DNA from: Doryteuthis pealeii
Taxonomy: Eukaryota; Mollusca; Cephalopoda; Myopsida; Loliginidae
Assembly (NCBI GenBank): GCA_023376005.1
Contig: CM042152.1
Coordinates: forward strand, 82,914,969 to 82,978,968
Length of the DNA: 64,000 nucleotides
Reading direction: 5' to 3'
A program made the translations under genes and the position numbers. Shown here in pieces: positions 50,416 through 61,998 of the stretch (its first letter is position 1; each line of letters starts with the position of its first letter). The notes under the pieces were generated by a model. The model was not told the DNA's origin, ran no database searches, and saw nothing but the letters and a program-made list of their open reading frames with translations.

Positions 50416-51060
50416 AACTAAGTTTAGTAAATAAGTAATGATAAAAATGCTATTCAATAAATAAATAGAGTAACCTACTTAGTGGACAGTGCAGCCATTG
50501 TAATAGGATTAATTACCCCAAAGGTAGACAGACCAGTGGATAAAATTATGTTGTAGTTCTTATAATTATAAGCAATGCTCAACCCAGCTGAGCAAAACTG
50601 ACCTTAACAGGAGACATTTTTTATGGATGACCATAAAAACAATTTTTCGTTTTTTGGTTTTTTTCAAACGGTTGGTAAATCATTGGATTCTGTTCATTGT
50701 TGTAAGAAATTTTTTTTTTAATTTTTGTCTGTCAGAATCTACAATCACCATATCTAATAAATGCGAATGTCAGTCCGTCACATTTTTTTCAACTTTACTC
50801 CTAGAGACCATAGCCCAAGCTATCATACCATTTTGGAATCAGGCCAATTCCATGAGCAAAGTAAATTTATTATAGGCCAAATCTCATTCTGCAATCCTGA
50901 AATTTTGGAATCCTAAGTTTTAATGACTTGATTTTTTTTTTTTACATGTTTTTTGCGACAATTTTTTTTTTTTTTTTTTTAGCGATAATTTTTAAAACTT
51001 GGAAATAAATTCAGGGAAAATATTGTTCAAGTTTAATAAAATTTAATACCTACTTGATGC
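50416..51060. other. No gene seen
   Basis: The plus-strand frame at 50627-50875 and its duplicate at 62675-62986 differ in reading-frame end and contain T-runs; no domain recognised. The downstream T-runs lie at 50930-50982. Confidence 0.4.
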
Positions 51061-51084
51061 ATGAAGTGCCATTATTGGTCCGAA

Positions 51085-51155
51085 GTCTCAATCAAGAGAC
51101 CTCTGCCGTAGCTAGCTTAATTGCCACCTTTTAGGGTGGCTTTTAAGCTAGTTTT
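51085..51155. repeat. Two-hairpin structured segment
   Basis: GTCTC-AATCAA-GAGAC is followed by CTAGCTTAA-TT-GCCACC...GGGTGGC-TT-TTAAGCTAG. The second stem is nearly perfect. Present in the duplicate at about 63118-63182 with one change that opens an outer pair. Confidence 0.65.
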
Positions 51156-51482
51156 GAACAAACTTCAAAGCTTCAATTAAGATTTTGAAAAAAAAAAATG
51201 GTTTCGCAATAGAAGAGTAAGTAAATAATAAACAATTTATTGAATTTTAAAATTCTGTTCACATTCACACAATTTTAAATTGTTTCTTTGCACTGAAAGG
51301 GTCAATACAATTATCATCTTGAAATTAATTGATTATAACGGTATGACAACTCATCTAGGGTTATTTTATGCCTAAAGGTTAGAAAGTTGTGTTCATTGTA
51401 CATTTATATTCAATTTTTGTGTCGTTGTTTAAGAGCGTTTTTTTCTTTGCACACAATTATGATATCAACTATTATTATCTAA

Positions 51483-51874
51483 TCTATTAATAATGGAGAT
51501 TCGCTTCCGGTTTTTGTCTGTAACAAAAATTACGTCACTGCTTACGTCACATTACCCAAAATCATCATAACATAGAATAAATACACTCAAAATTTAAACA
51601 TGCAACATTAGACAGTCCTCATTGTTTTTTAAAACAAGTTTTAATAAATACATGACTGGTATTATATATCTATATATAGTTTGTTTTATTTTAATACATA
51701 TTTAAAGTTTACATTTCAAATGGTTTTATTTTTTAATCGTTTAATGAATTTGATGATTTTACTTACTTAGGGTACAAACTCGCTGACATTGAATTTTTAA
51801 CTCCCACCTCTCAAGCAATATGTTTCAAAAATCTATTTTTACATCGCCCGGAGGGTGTTTTTTTATTTTGCTAG
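51483..51874 (+). mobile_element. Non-autonomous Helitron with known empty site
   Basis: TCTATTAATAATGGAGATTC at the start; hairpin CGCCCGGAGGGTG at 51845-51857; CTAG end at 51871-51874. Host A/T at the borders: ...ATCTAA|element|TACAAATAATTT. The uninterrupted sequence ATCTAATACAAATAATT occurs at 55963-55979, so the boundaries are exact. Length 392 bp. Confidence 0.95.
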
Positions 51875-51897
51875 TACAAATAATTTGAACACAATTG

Positions 51898-52239
51898 CAG
51901 TTATGCTAATAGCTTTTTAATTTAGTGCATCCTGGGATGCACATATTTGCATTGAATGAGTCCCCGGGAAAATTTTACGGGTCCCAACTAAAGTTTCTTA
52001 ATAGATTGTAGGGCTTTTTATTTATGATCAGGAGAAACAACTAAAGCTGTCTAACTCCTATATTGTAACCTATTCTGTGTAATTTGTTTCAATAGAAACT
52101 ATTGAAATGTATTTACAGTTAGCTTAAAATTGTGAGGGAAGAAAAAGAAAAACACTGGGATGCATGGATATGATTTTACTGTGTCCTTTTAGATTTTTGT
52201 GCATCAAGGATGCAGGAGGTGTACCTATCAGTATCTCTG
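51898..52239 (+). mobile_element. MITE family Y, copy Y4, with 6-bp duplication
   Basis: CAGTTATGCTAATAGC start and CTATCAGTATCTCTG end; flanks CAATTG (51892-51897) and CAATTA (52240-52245). Confidence 0.9.
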
Positions 52240-52777
52240 CAATTATATGCCTTTAAGTATTCCTATCTAATAGTAATAATTATATGGTTTCAAGTAATTA
52301 TTTCTATTTAACAATAGCCATTTGTTTGCACGCAATTATATGGTTTCAAGTAACTAATAATAATCCTTAGTAAACAATTATAGCTTCAATTAACTATTCT
52401 TAAAACAAATAATTTACTGTCATATGATATCAAGTATTAGAATATTTTTTAAACAGATCTATTTGACCCTAACAGGCACTACCATTCCGGGCGGGCCAGA
52501 GTGAACCTGGGAATAATGGCAAGGAAGGGGTACTCCACACTCCCCAGAACAGAAGCCTCACCACCAGATGCCGTTTAGTATCATACCCAAAACGCCTCCT
52601 TTTAGGAGGGTGAGAGTCTCACATAAGACAACAGGGGATATAATCAGCATATTCTAAGACCCGTCGACAGGGTGACCTTGAAAAGGACCAGAGGCACAAA
52701 ACAAACATCCCCCCCCCAGAAGTAATTTAAATAAAATTAAATTAATAATATAACTTTTAGTCCATATAAAGATAAGG

Positions 52778-52782
<5 letters not shown>

Positions 52783-52812
<30 letters not shown>
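52783..52812. repeat. (TG)n microsatellite
   Basis: About 14 TG units; the duplicate at 58816-58870 is longer and interrupted. Confidence 0.95.
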
Positions 52813-52813
<1 letters not shown>

Positions 52814-53194
52814 TTTTTAAAATAAATATTTTATCATCTTCCCACTGATTAATGTTATCCTATTAAAATAATTTACAGAATTTATAAAATGATCCTTACA
52901 TCCGTACTGTTAGGTTTCCCAGGGAGTAATAAGAGGTGATATCAGTACTATCCACAAAACTACCGACTGAAGGGCGCCCAAGCCTGTTTTTAGACCCAGG
53001 ACATACAGATTTCATATTTGCTATGAATACTTTATGAAAAGGGCGTTTCGTCGTTTGTAATTGTTAGCAAGCTAGTCTCGCAGATCCATTATTATTGAAT
53101 AGCGAATTTAAAAAAAAAAAACACGTAAAAAAGACTTAATTCAACCTGGTGGGAAGTCAGGAAAATAATTCTATAGGCGTCTACGTGTTGTAAT

Positions 53195-53305
53195 CTTTAG
53201 CGAGTTAGATTAACAAACCATTTGTAGGGAGTTCGATTCTCACTGGGTGCCCCATATTTCTGGCCTTGTTCCATATCTAAGCTAAGCTTAGTAAATGACT
53301 ACTAC
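53195..53305 (+). mobile_element. SINE-C
   Basis: TTTAGCGAGTTAGATTAACA, GGAGTTCGATTCTCACTGGG, TGCCCCATATTTCTGGCCTT and CTAAGCTTAGTAAATGACTA. Duplicate at 59240-59345. A related scrap, TTAGCAAGCTAGTCTCGCAG, is at 53064-53083. Confidence 0.65.
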
Positions 53306-53536
53306 TTTATGAAAACTGACATTTAGTAGAAGGGGTTCCCCAGATTCGGTTGAGCCCATGAGACTCGACCACTGGCCCTACGTAATATTCGGTCTTTTCT
53401 ATACAATATTGCATTTAAAAGAAAATCTATCAGGAGTCCACCGTCTCCAGGCGAATTTGAAATAAAGAGACACATTTTTAAATCAATGATTGATCCATTT
53501 ACTATCTATTTAACTTTTCTTAAAATATATTTTAAT

Positions 53537-53544
53537 TATATATA

Positions 53545-53594
<50 letters not shown>

Positions 53595-53599
53595 TTATT

Positions 53600-53632
<33 letters not shown>
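53537..53632. repeat. (TA)n then T-run
   Basis: TA array with a break, then about 27 T. Duplicate at 59582-59672. Confidence 0.97.
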
Positions 53633-53636
<4 letters not shown>

Positions 53637-53825
53637 GGCAAATCTGTAGGGTTTTCCTTCTTCTCTATTCAAATGAATTTTTTTTAAAACTTTCAGGTCA
53701 TGTGAAAAATTACCAATTAATAAACTTATTATTTATGTAACCCGTGATGTCATTGGTTAGGTAGGATTCATTTGAAACAAACACGAAAAATTGTCATTCA
53801 CCACAACGATTAACACAAATTCTGT

Positions 53826-53932
53826 AGGGAGAGGGGGAAGAGAGAGGGGGAGAGAGAGAGGGGGAGGAGAGAGAGGGGGGAGAGAGAGAGAGAGGGGGAG
53901 AGAGAGAGAGAGAGAGGAGGGGGAGAGAGAAT
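53826..53932. repeat. GAGAGGGGG purine tract
   Basis: GA/GGGG units over about 105 bp; the duplicate at 59868-59950 is about 25 bp shorter. Confidence 0.95.
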
Positions 53933-53934
53933 GC

Positions 53935-55715
53935 AACAATCAATTGTTTAAACTGTCAACATTTAAATTTGGAAAATGCAGTCAAAACTCCGGCTATTGT
54001 TCTCACTGCCCACTGCCTTTACCGCCACTCCACTTTGTTAGTGCAGAAAACGCGTAAAACTAAGTAAATATTTTAGCAGGTAGGAAAAGAAAATGAAATC
54101 TTAGTTCAAGCAGGTTTCAGTACTACTATTTGAATGTTAAAATGAACATTGAAAATGAGTAAGAAAGGGATTGTCAGTGGTCAGGAATGAAGGCAAGCGT
54201 AACTGAGAAAATGTCCCTATTGTAGAATGATTGTTTCATTGCACAATGTACAACAACTCCAGACGTCTAGAACTAATTAATGTAAGTGTCCAACACATAA
54301 AAGTAGATGAATCACTTTTTATAAAAGTAACACTTAACAAAATAAATAATGTTACTAAATAGAAAGAAAAAAATAACTATATCTGTTATAACCATATGTT
54401 AATAACTAGATATATTAAGCAAGGTTTGGCATAGTAATTTCCATTAAGTGATATAAACATTCTTTAAAAAAAAAAGAAAAAAGTTTAATTGATAATGAAA
54501 CAAACTGATTGGATAAAGTTTTTAATTATATTTCCAGAAACGAGAGATCATTTCGGATCTGTTTCAGTTGTTTATAAAAAGGAAGAAGAAAAAAACAAAA
54601 ACATTTTGCATAAAAGAAAGAATGGTTTCTTCTTTCAAAAACTTAACACTGATATTGATAATATAAAAAATTGAACAGAAAAATACTAACATCATTATGT
54701 AAGCTAGCAAAAAAAAAAAAAAAAAAACAAAAAAAAAAACACACACACCCTCTGGGCGGTGTAAAAATAATTTTTTGAAAAATATTGCCTGAGGTTGGGA
54801 AAATTAAATAAAATAAAACGTTTGATTTTTTTTTTTTTTAATTAATTACTTAAAAAGCATCATATTCACTCCACTGAGATATTGGTTTTGTTTTATGACA
54901 GTAAGGACCTCCAAAACGTTTCTAGAAAATTTTTGAAATAATTATTCAGACTCCTATCTTTAGAGAAAAATTGAACAATTTGACAATTAATTGATTTTTC
55001 ATATAATTATTTTAATATCTTTATGTAGTAATGATACTGACTATAAATTAAATACTCATTGATAACGATTTCAAAATGAACAGTTCAATACATTTTATTC
55101 TTTTTACACCAGTATTCAATTTTTTTTTTTTTTTCGTCTTTGGTCCTTAAGGCAAGAACCTAGGGAGGTGGCGGGTAGAAATAGACCAAGTTACAGCTCC
55201 ATACCTTTTGAATTTACAAGAAAATTCGCTGGTTTTTGTTGAGAAAAAGAATTTTAAATTTCTTCAATTTTATGAAACATTCACGCAACTTGTATGGAGG
55301 TCTCTTAAAATAGCGCTAAAAGTGTGAATTACTATTATCATTACATAAGAAGAAGACAGTTAAGTGGGTAAAGGAGAATGACGTTTCTAGTGATGGCTGC
55401 TTTGAACTGAGCAACCCTTTAAGTAGATTTGTGCTACAGAAAACAGATTTTAAGGTCAACAGACACTGTCAAGTTTTCCCTTTGAAGTAAAACGAAGAAA
55501 ATTTGAATTTGCATTATTCCCGCCCTGATATGACCCAATAAATTTTGTTTAAATATTTCTACAGATTCTTTAAAACTAGAACTTTTTTTGTTTGATGTCT
55601 TCTCCGTACAGAGATGGCTGAAAACTAGACGCAAAGTTAAAATGACAGAAATTGAACGAATCTGCAAAAATAAGTAAATAAACCTACATACAACACGTGT
55701 ATGCCGAGAAAGTCG
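53935..55715. other. Block B interior, no gene seen
   Basis: AT-rich with A- and T-runs. Frames on both strands are not preserved between the two block copies (different ends in B'), which argues against coding. Confidence 0.55.
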
Positions 55716-55721
55716 GACTCA

Positions 55722-55754
55722 TTTGGGAGAGTAATATCATATTACTCTCCCAAA
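55722..55754. repeat. Near-perfect palindrome
   Basis: TTTGGGAGAGTAATAT, C, ATATTACTCTCCCAAA. In B' (about 61713-61745) the left arm has acquired two changes (TTGGAAGAG). Confidence 0.9.
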
Positions 55755-55789
55755 CAATATACGGCAGTAAGGTTAGGGTTGATACGGAT

Positions 55790-56440
55790 TTATTCTAAAG
55801 GCATGTCAACCCATCTACAGCTATTTTATGCATACAGGTTAGAGAATCGTGTTCATTGTACATTTATATTTACATTTTAGTATAGTAGTTTTTTTTTTGT
55901 TTTTTTTTGGGGGGGGGTCTTTTCTTTTGCAGTTATGATATCAAGTATTCCCATCTAATACAAATAATTATGTTGTTTCAAGTAATTATTTATATTTAAT
56001 AATAGTTATTTGTTTACACACAGAACTGTGTGCAAACAAATAACTAATAATAATCCTTAGTAAACAATTATAGCTTCAAGTAACTATTCTTAATACAAAT
56101 AATTTACTCTTTTTTAACAGATCTATTTGACCCATAAATGGGGCCCTAACAGTAGTACACTACTCCGGGTCTGAGAGGGCCTGGAAGAAATGACAATGAA
56201 GGGATCCACCACAGATTATATGACATCAAGTATTCCTATCGAAAACGAAACTTTTTTAACAGATCTATTTGACCCATAGATTGGACCCTAACAGGGCCTA
56301 CTACCCGGGGTCTGAGTGGACCTGGGAGTAATAGCAATGAAGGGATACTCTACAGATTTCCAGAATTGGAACCTCGCCAACAGTTACAGTTTAGCGTTAT
56401 ACTCAAAACACAGGGATTACAGGGGGGGTCCATCACCATT
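55790..56440 (+). mobile_element. Family X element, uninterrupted 5' half
   Basis: ATTCTAAAGGCATGTCAACC, TTATGCATACAGGTTAGAGA, ATCAAGTATTCCCATCTAAT, then two copies of the core GACCCATAAATGGGGCCCTA / GACCCATAGATTGGACCCTA at 56128 and 56270. Block B ends inside it at 55997. Confidence 0.85.
56005..56044. repeat. Palindrome near the block B edge
   Basis: GTTATTTGTTTACACACAG and CTGTGTGCAAACAAATAAC enclose AA, with one mismatch. It begins 8 bp after the end of block B. Confidence 0.85.
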
Positions 56441-56444
56441 AGGA

Positions 56445-56795
56445 ATGAATTAAGTGAATCCGTACAGCTGGGGGTTCGGGGGGCAATGTAAGTGTCCGTG
56501 GGTAAAATTATTTGAAATAATGTGTCATTTTTTAAATTTTTTTTTTTAGTCGTACACTGGGGTATGATGATTAGACACACACACACACGTCTATTGATTC
56601 AACGTTCCAGTGAAATAAGTGTTTGTTTAACCTTCAACTTTCAAGTCCAACGACCACAATATTGAACCACGCTTCTTAACTGTTGTATAAGTGAATAAGA
56701 TACGCATATCTATCAATATATACATAAAGGGCAGTTGGTATGTAATATATGCATGTCCAGATGAAACTACAAAAATAAACCAATTAACGACAAAG

Positions 56796-56826
<31 letters not shown>

Positions 56827-57120
56827 AATATCACCAGTTCTTGTTTTTTGTGCAAAAATTATAAAGATTTGATTTATATTCAAAGATATTTAAAAATCAA
56901 AATATACATAGAAATAGCATTGAAATTCTATTTTAAAATGTCCAGCGTTTGTTAATCTCAAAAGTAAACAAATCAATACACCAGGGATTTTTACCTAGTC
57001 GATGCTGGGTAGCCACTTCTAATTCGAAATAAAAGAGTACACTTTTATTGTCAGAAAGATTAAGATAATAAACAATAATAAATATAAAACCCTGGAAATT
57101 GAGAAAGTATACATTCCATA
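56445..57120. other. No gene seen
   Basis: Contains a TA tract at 56797-56822. No supported frame. Confidence 0.45.
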
Positions 57121-57122
57121 TG

Positions 57123-57305
57123 CCCAACCAGGTGCAGGGTGAGACACAAGGACAATTTTTCAGTGGGGTACAGCTGGATTTAATTCTGAATTTTCCTTCT
57201 TAGAGACTGGTTGCCTTACCAAGGCTAAAAAACCCAGTCGGACCTACTATTTACCCATAGCTGGAGCGAGAACAGATGGATTCATGCCTTTCCCAAGGAC
57301 ATTAT
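57123..57305 (-). mobile_element. SINE-B
   Basis: Tail complement AACCAGGTGCAGGGTGAGAC and ACAAGGACAATTTTTCAG; body GAGACTGGTTGCCTTACCAA, CCTACTATTTACCCATAGCT, GATTCATGCCTTTCCCAAGG. Confidence 0.9.
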
Positions 57306-57309
57306 GAAA

Positions 57310-58065
57310 TTGAGAAAGTAGGTGTATGTCGCGGTGTTTAGAGCACCACCGCGTACCACAACGTCAAAAAAAAAAAACAAAAAAAAAAACAGGTGACTAC
57401 AGAAACCCGATTTCGTATTGCTCTAATCTTACTGCAAATATATTTGGTGTAGTACCCAGCACCACCACCCCCGACTTACCGAATAGATATATTGTCTTAA
57501 ATAAAAACTGAAGTGAGAGGATTCTGAAATACAAACAAATTAAGGAAAGATCTTTTTGTCAAATAATTTGATCTATCTATCCTCTTATTTAAATTGTTAT
57601 AAAAAAAAGTCCCAATTTGAGTAAAGTTCTCTACTTCAGCTTTTAAAATCATAAAAGAAAGAAAGAAAAATCGATATGCTTATTGGTTTAAGGTTTTTTG
57701 TTGTTGTTAAGCTTAGATGCACCAAAACAAAGAAATTGCATCATCAGCTTTAAAAAAAAAAAATGAATAAAAATAAAAGCAAACGGTCACTTTTTTCTTT
57801 TTTTTGTGACTCATCACAGTGAATAAATGTCAAGTCACACTCAGTTACCGGTTTTTGTAATTTGAGGCCTTAAAAAATAAATAAATAATATATTATATAA
57901 CAGAACTCAATGAAAAAAAATTGTCAATGAACTTTGAAGTCAGAACTTTTGTAAATAAAATAAAAAAAATAAAAAAAAGAACACGTGGTATATTTGATTG
58001 TGCACTTGAACTGTTTTTATCTCACCCGCTCCGAAAAACAAAGACCAACTTTCTTTAAGTAATTT
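57310..58065. other. No gene seen
   Basis: A small stem GCGGTG...CACCGC lies at 57331-57352. Otherwise AT-rich with A-runs. Confidence 0.45.
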
Positions 58066-58070
58066 TCGAA

Positions 58071-58141
58071 GCTTTTACCTGCTTAGATTAAGGTGTGTCA
58101 GATATTTATTTTGTCACACCTTAATATAAGCAGGTAAAAGC
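58071..58141. repeat. 71-bp hairpin, pre-miRNA-like size
   Basis: GCTTTTACCTGCTTAGATTA AGGTGTG pairs with CACACCTTAATATAAGCAGG TAAAAGC, about 27 bp with one mismatch around a 17-nt loop. It could be a very small MITE or a microRNA precursor; I see no second copy in the window. Confidence 0.75.
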
Positions 58142-58180
58142 AATTTCTCTCTGAACTGTAAAAAAAAAAAAAAACTAACA

Positions 58181-58215
58181 CCAACACTAAGTATATATTA
58201 TATACTTAGTGTTGG
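58181..58215. repeat. Short perfect hairpin
   Basis: CCAACACTAAGTATA and TATACTTAGTGTTGG with a 5-nt loop. Confidence 0.85.
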
Positions 58216-58507
58216 TATTACCAAATAACTGATGCATTATAAAAGTCATTCATTGATAAATCAACACTGAAATTTTCATTAAAATCGGATAATTCCCCTG
58301 ATTTTTGGTAATTTTTTTTTCCAACTGGGGTTTAAATTTGTTTTTGTAAAAATGTTTTTAAAAATTTTTCGAGTGTTGGTGTTCGTTTTTTTTCACAATT
58401 CAGAGAGATTTTTTTTAACAATGTGCACGCGTATACCAGTTGCTGCATAAGAGAAATTCGTTCATGACACAGGTTTTGGGCGTGTCTAACATAATACAGA
58501 TTTCTTA

Positions 58508-59576
58508 TTTTGACCCTAACAGCACTACCATTCCGCGCCCAGAGTGAACCTGGGAATAATGGCAAGGAAGGGGTACTCACACTTCCCAGAAAAAGCCTCA
58601 CTACCAGAATGCCCGTTTGTATCATACCAAAAACGCCTCCTTTTAGGAGGGTGAACGTCTCACATAAGACAACAGAGGATATAATCAGCATATTCTAAGA
58701 CGCCGTGACAGGGTGACCTTGAAAAGGACCAGAGGCACAAAAAACATCCCCCCCCAGAAGTAATTTAAATAAAATTAATTTAATGATTAACTTTTAGTCC
58801 ATAATAAAGATAAGGTTGTGTGTGTGTGTGTGTGTGTGTGTGTTGTGTGTGGGTGTGTGGGTGGTGTGTTATTTATTTAAATAAATATTTTATATCATCT
58901 TCCCACTGATTAATGTTATCTATTAAAATAATTTACAGAATTTATAAAATGATCCTTACATCCGTACTGTTAGGTTTCCGGGAGTAATAAGAGGTGATAT
59001 CAGTACTATCCACAAAATACCGACTGAAGGGCGCCAAGCCTGTTTTGAGACCCAGGACATCAGATCTAATTTTTTGCTATGAATACTTTATGAAAAGGGC
59101 GTCTCGTGGTCTTGTATTGTTAGCAACTAGTCTCGCAGATTCCATTATTATTGAATAGCGATTTAAAAAAAAACGTAAAAGACTTAATTCAACCTGGTGG
59201 GAGTCAGGAAAATAATTCTATAGGCCTCTACGTGTTGTAATGTTACCGAGTTAGATTAACAAACCATTTGTAGGGAGTTCGATTCTCACTGGGGTGCCCC
59301 ATATTTGGCCTTGTTCATATCTAAGCTAAGCTTATAAATGACTACCTTTATGAAACTGACATTTAGTAGAAGGGTTTCCCCAGATTCGGTTGAGCCCATG
59401 AGGACTCCAACCACTGGCCCTACGTAATATTCGGTCTTTTCTATACAATATTGCATTTAAAAGAAAATCTATCAGGAGTCCACACGTCTCCAGGCGAATT
59501 TGAAATAAAGAGACACCTTTTTAAATCAATGATTTGATCTTTTACTATCTATTTAACTTTTCTTAATATATTTTTA

Positions 59577-59621
<45 letters not shown>

Positions 59622-59636
59622 ATATATATTATTTAT

Positions 59637-59678
<42 letters not shown>

Positions 59679-61998
59679 GGCAAATCTGTAGGGTTTTTCC
59701 TTCTTCGCTATTCAAGATTTTTTTTTTTAAACTTTCAGGTCATGTGAAAAATTACCAATTAATAACTTATTATTTATGTACCCCGTGATGTCATTGGTTA
59801 GGTAGGATTCATTTGAAACAAACACGAAAAATTGTCATTCACCACACAACGATTAACACAAATTCTGTAGGGAGAGGGGAGAGAGAGAGGGGGAGAGGGG
59901 AGAGAGAGGGGGAAAAGAGGGGAGAGAGAGAGAGGAGAGAGAGAGAGAATGCAACAATCAATTGTTTAAACTGTCAACATTTAAATTTGGAAAATGCAGT
60001 CAAAACTCCGGCTATTGTTCTCACTGCCCACTGCCTTTACCGCCACTCAACTTTGTTAGTGCAGAAAACGCGTAAAACTAAGTAAATATTTTAGCAGGTA
60101 GGAAAAGAAAATGAAAGCTTAGTTAAGCAGGTTCAGTACTACTATTTGAATGTTAAAATGAACATTGAAAATGAGTAAGAAAGGATTGTCAGTGGTCAGG
60201 AATGAAGGCAAGCGTAACTGAGAAAATGTCCCTATTGTAGAATGATGTTTTCATTGCACAAATGTACAACAACTCCAGACGTCTAGAAACTAATTAATGT
60301 AGTGTCCCAACACATAAAGTAGTGAATCACTTTTTATAAAAGTAACACTTAACAAAATAATAATGTTACTAAATAGAAAGAAATAACTATAATCTGTTAT
60401 AACCATATGTTAATAACTAGATATATTAAGCAAGTGTTTGGCATAGTAATTTCCTATTAAGTGATATAAAACTTCTTTAAAAAAAAGAAAAAGTTTAATT
60501 GATAATGAAACAAACTGATTGGATAAAGATTTTAAATTATATTCCAGAAACAGAGATCATTTCGGATCTGTTTCAGTTGTTTATAAAAAGGAAGAAGAAA
60601 AAAACAAAAAATTTTTTGCATAAAGAAAAGAATGGTTTCTTCTTTCAAAAACTTAACACTGATATTGATAATATAGAAAATTGAACAGAAAAATACTAAC
60701 ATCATTTGTAAGCTAGCAAAAACAAAAAACAAAAACACACACACACACCCTCTGGGCGGTGTAAAAATATTTTTTGAAAAATATTGCCTGAGGTTGGGAA
60801 ATTAAATAAAATAAAACTGTTTGATTTTTTTTTTTTTAATTAATTACTTAAAAAGCATCATATTCACCTCACTGAGATATTGGTTTTTTTTTTATGACAG
60901 TAGGACCTCCAAAACGTTTCTAGGAAATTTTTGAAATATTATTCAGACTCCTATCTTTAGAGAAAAATTGAAAAATTTGACAATTAATTGATTTTTCATA
61001 TAATTATTTTAATATTTTTATGTAGTAATGATACTAGACTATAATTAAATACTCATTGATAACGATTTCAAATGAACAGTTCAATACATTTTATTCTTTT
61101 TTACAATCAGTATTCATTTTTTTTTTTCGTCTTTGTCCTTAAGGCAAGAACCTAGGAAGGGGGCTTAGAAAGCCTAAGTTACAGCTCCATAACTTTGATT
61201 ATTACAAGAAAATTCCGCTGGTTTTGTTGAGAATAGATTTTAAATTTTCTTCAATTTTATGAAACATTCACGCAACTTGTATGGAGGTCTCTTAAAATAG
61301 CGCTAAAAGTGTGATTTACTATTATCATTACATAGAAGAAGACAGTTAAGTGGGTAAAGGAGAATGACGTTTCTAGTGATGGCTGCTTTGAACTGAGCAA
61401 CCCTTTAAGTAGATTTGTGCTACAGAAAACAGATTTTAAGGTCAACAGAACATGTCAAGTTTTTCCCTTTGAAAGTAAAACGAAGAAAATTTGAATTTGC
61501 ATTTATTCCCGCCCTGATTGACCATAAATTTTGTTTAAATATTTCCTACAGATTCTTTAAAACTAGAACTTTTTTTGTTTGATGTTTTCTCCGTACAGAG
61601 ATGGCTGAAATTAGACGCAAAGTTAAAATGACAGAAATTGAACGAATCTGCAAAAATAAGTAAATAAATCTTACACACAACACGTGTATGCCGAAAAAAG
61701 TCGGAACTCGTTTTTTGGAAGAGTAATATCATATTACTCTCCCAAACAATATACGGCAGGTAGGTTAGGGTTGATACGGATTTATTCTAATGGCATGTCA
61801 ACCCATCTACAGCTTATTTATGCATACAGTTAGAGAATCGTGTTCATTGTACATTTATATTTACATTTTAGTATAGTAGTTTTGTTTTTTGTTTTTTTTT
61901 TTGGGGGGGGGGGTCTTTTTCTTTGCAGTTTATGATATCAAGTATTCTATCTATAATACAAATAATTATGTTATTTCAAGTCTAATTTATTTATATTT
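58508..61998 (+). repeat. Large duplication, block B'
   Basis: Second copy of 52462-55997, 45 bp shorter overall. Differences concentrate at homopolymers, dinucleotide runs and single dropped bases. It begins abruptly after CAGATTTCTTATT, which is not the sequence preceding block B, and ends at TATATTT, directly joined to block A'. Confidence 0.95.

Larger units (their letters stand above)
49973..51960 (+). repeat. Large duplication, block A
   Basis: Collinear with 61999-64000 over its whole length with few substitutions and small indels. Contains the broken exon-like segment, a tRNA-like SINE, a hairpin element, an X element and a Helitron. Confidence 0.95.
51333..52712 (+). mobile_element. 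Family X element hosting a Helitron and a Y MITE
   Basis: X sequence is present at 51333-51482, 51875-51897 and 52240-52712, interrupted twice. After the second insertion it continues with AAGTATTCCTATCTAATAGT, CAGATCTATTTGACCCTAAC and AGAAGCCTCACCACC. The uninterrupted sequence at 55790-56010 shows what the empty sites looked like. Confidence 0.88.
52462..55997 (+). repeat. Large duplication, block B
   Basis: Collinear with 58508-61998. The two copies share rare features in the same order: TG array, TA array plus T-run, GAGAGGGGG tract and the palindrome at 55722. They differ largely by 1-3 nt indels. Confidence 0.95.

Noticed and set aside
50627..50875. 82-codon frame also present in the duplicate at 62675
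   Set aside because: Present twice only because the block is duplicated; the end differs by frameshift, and T-runs vary.
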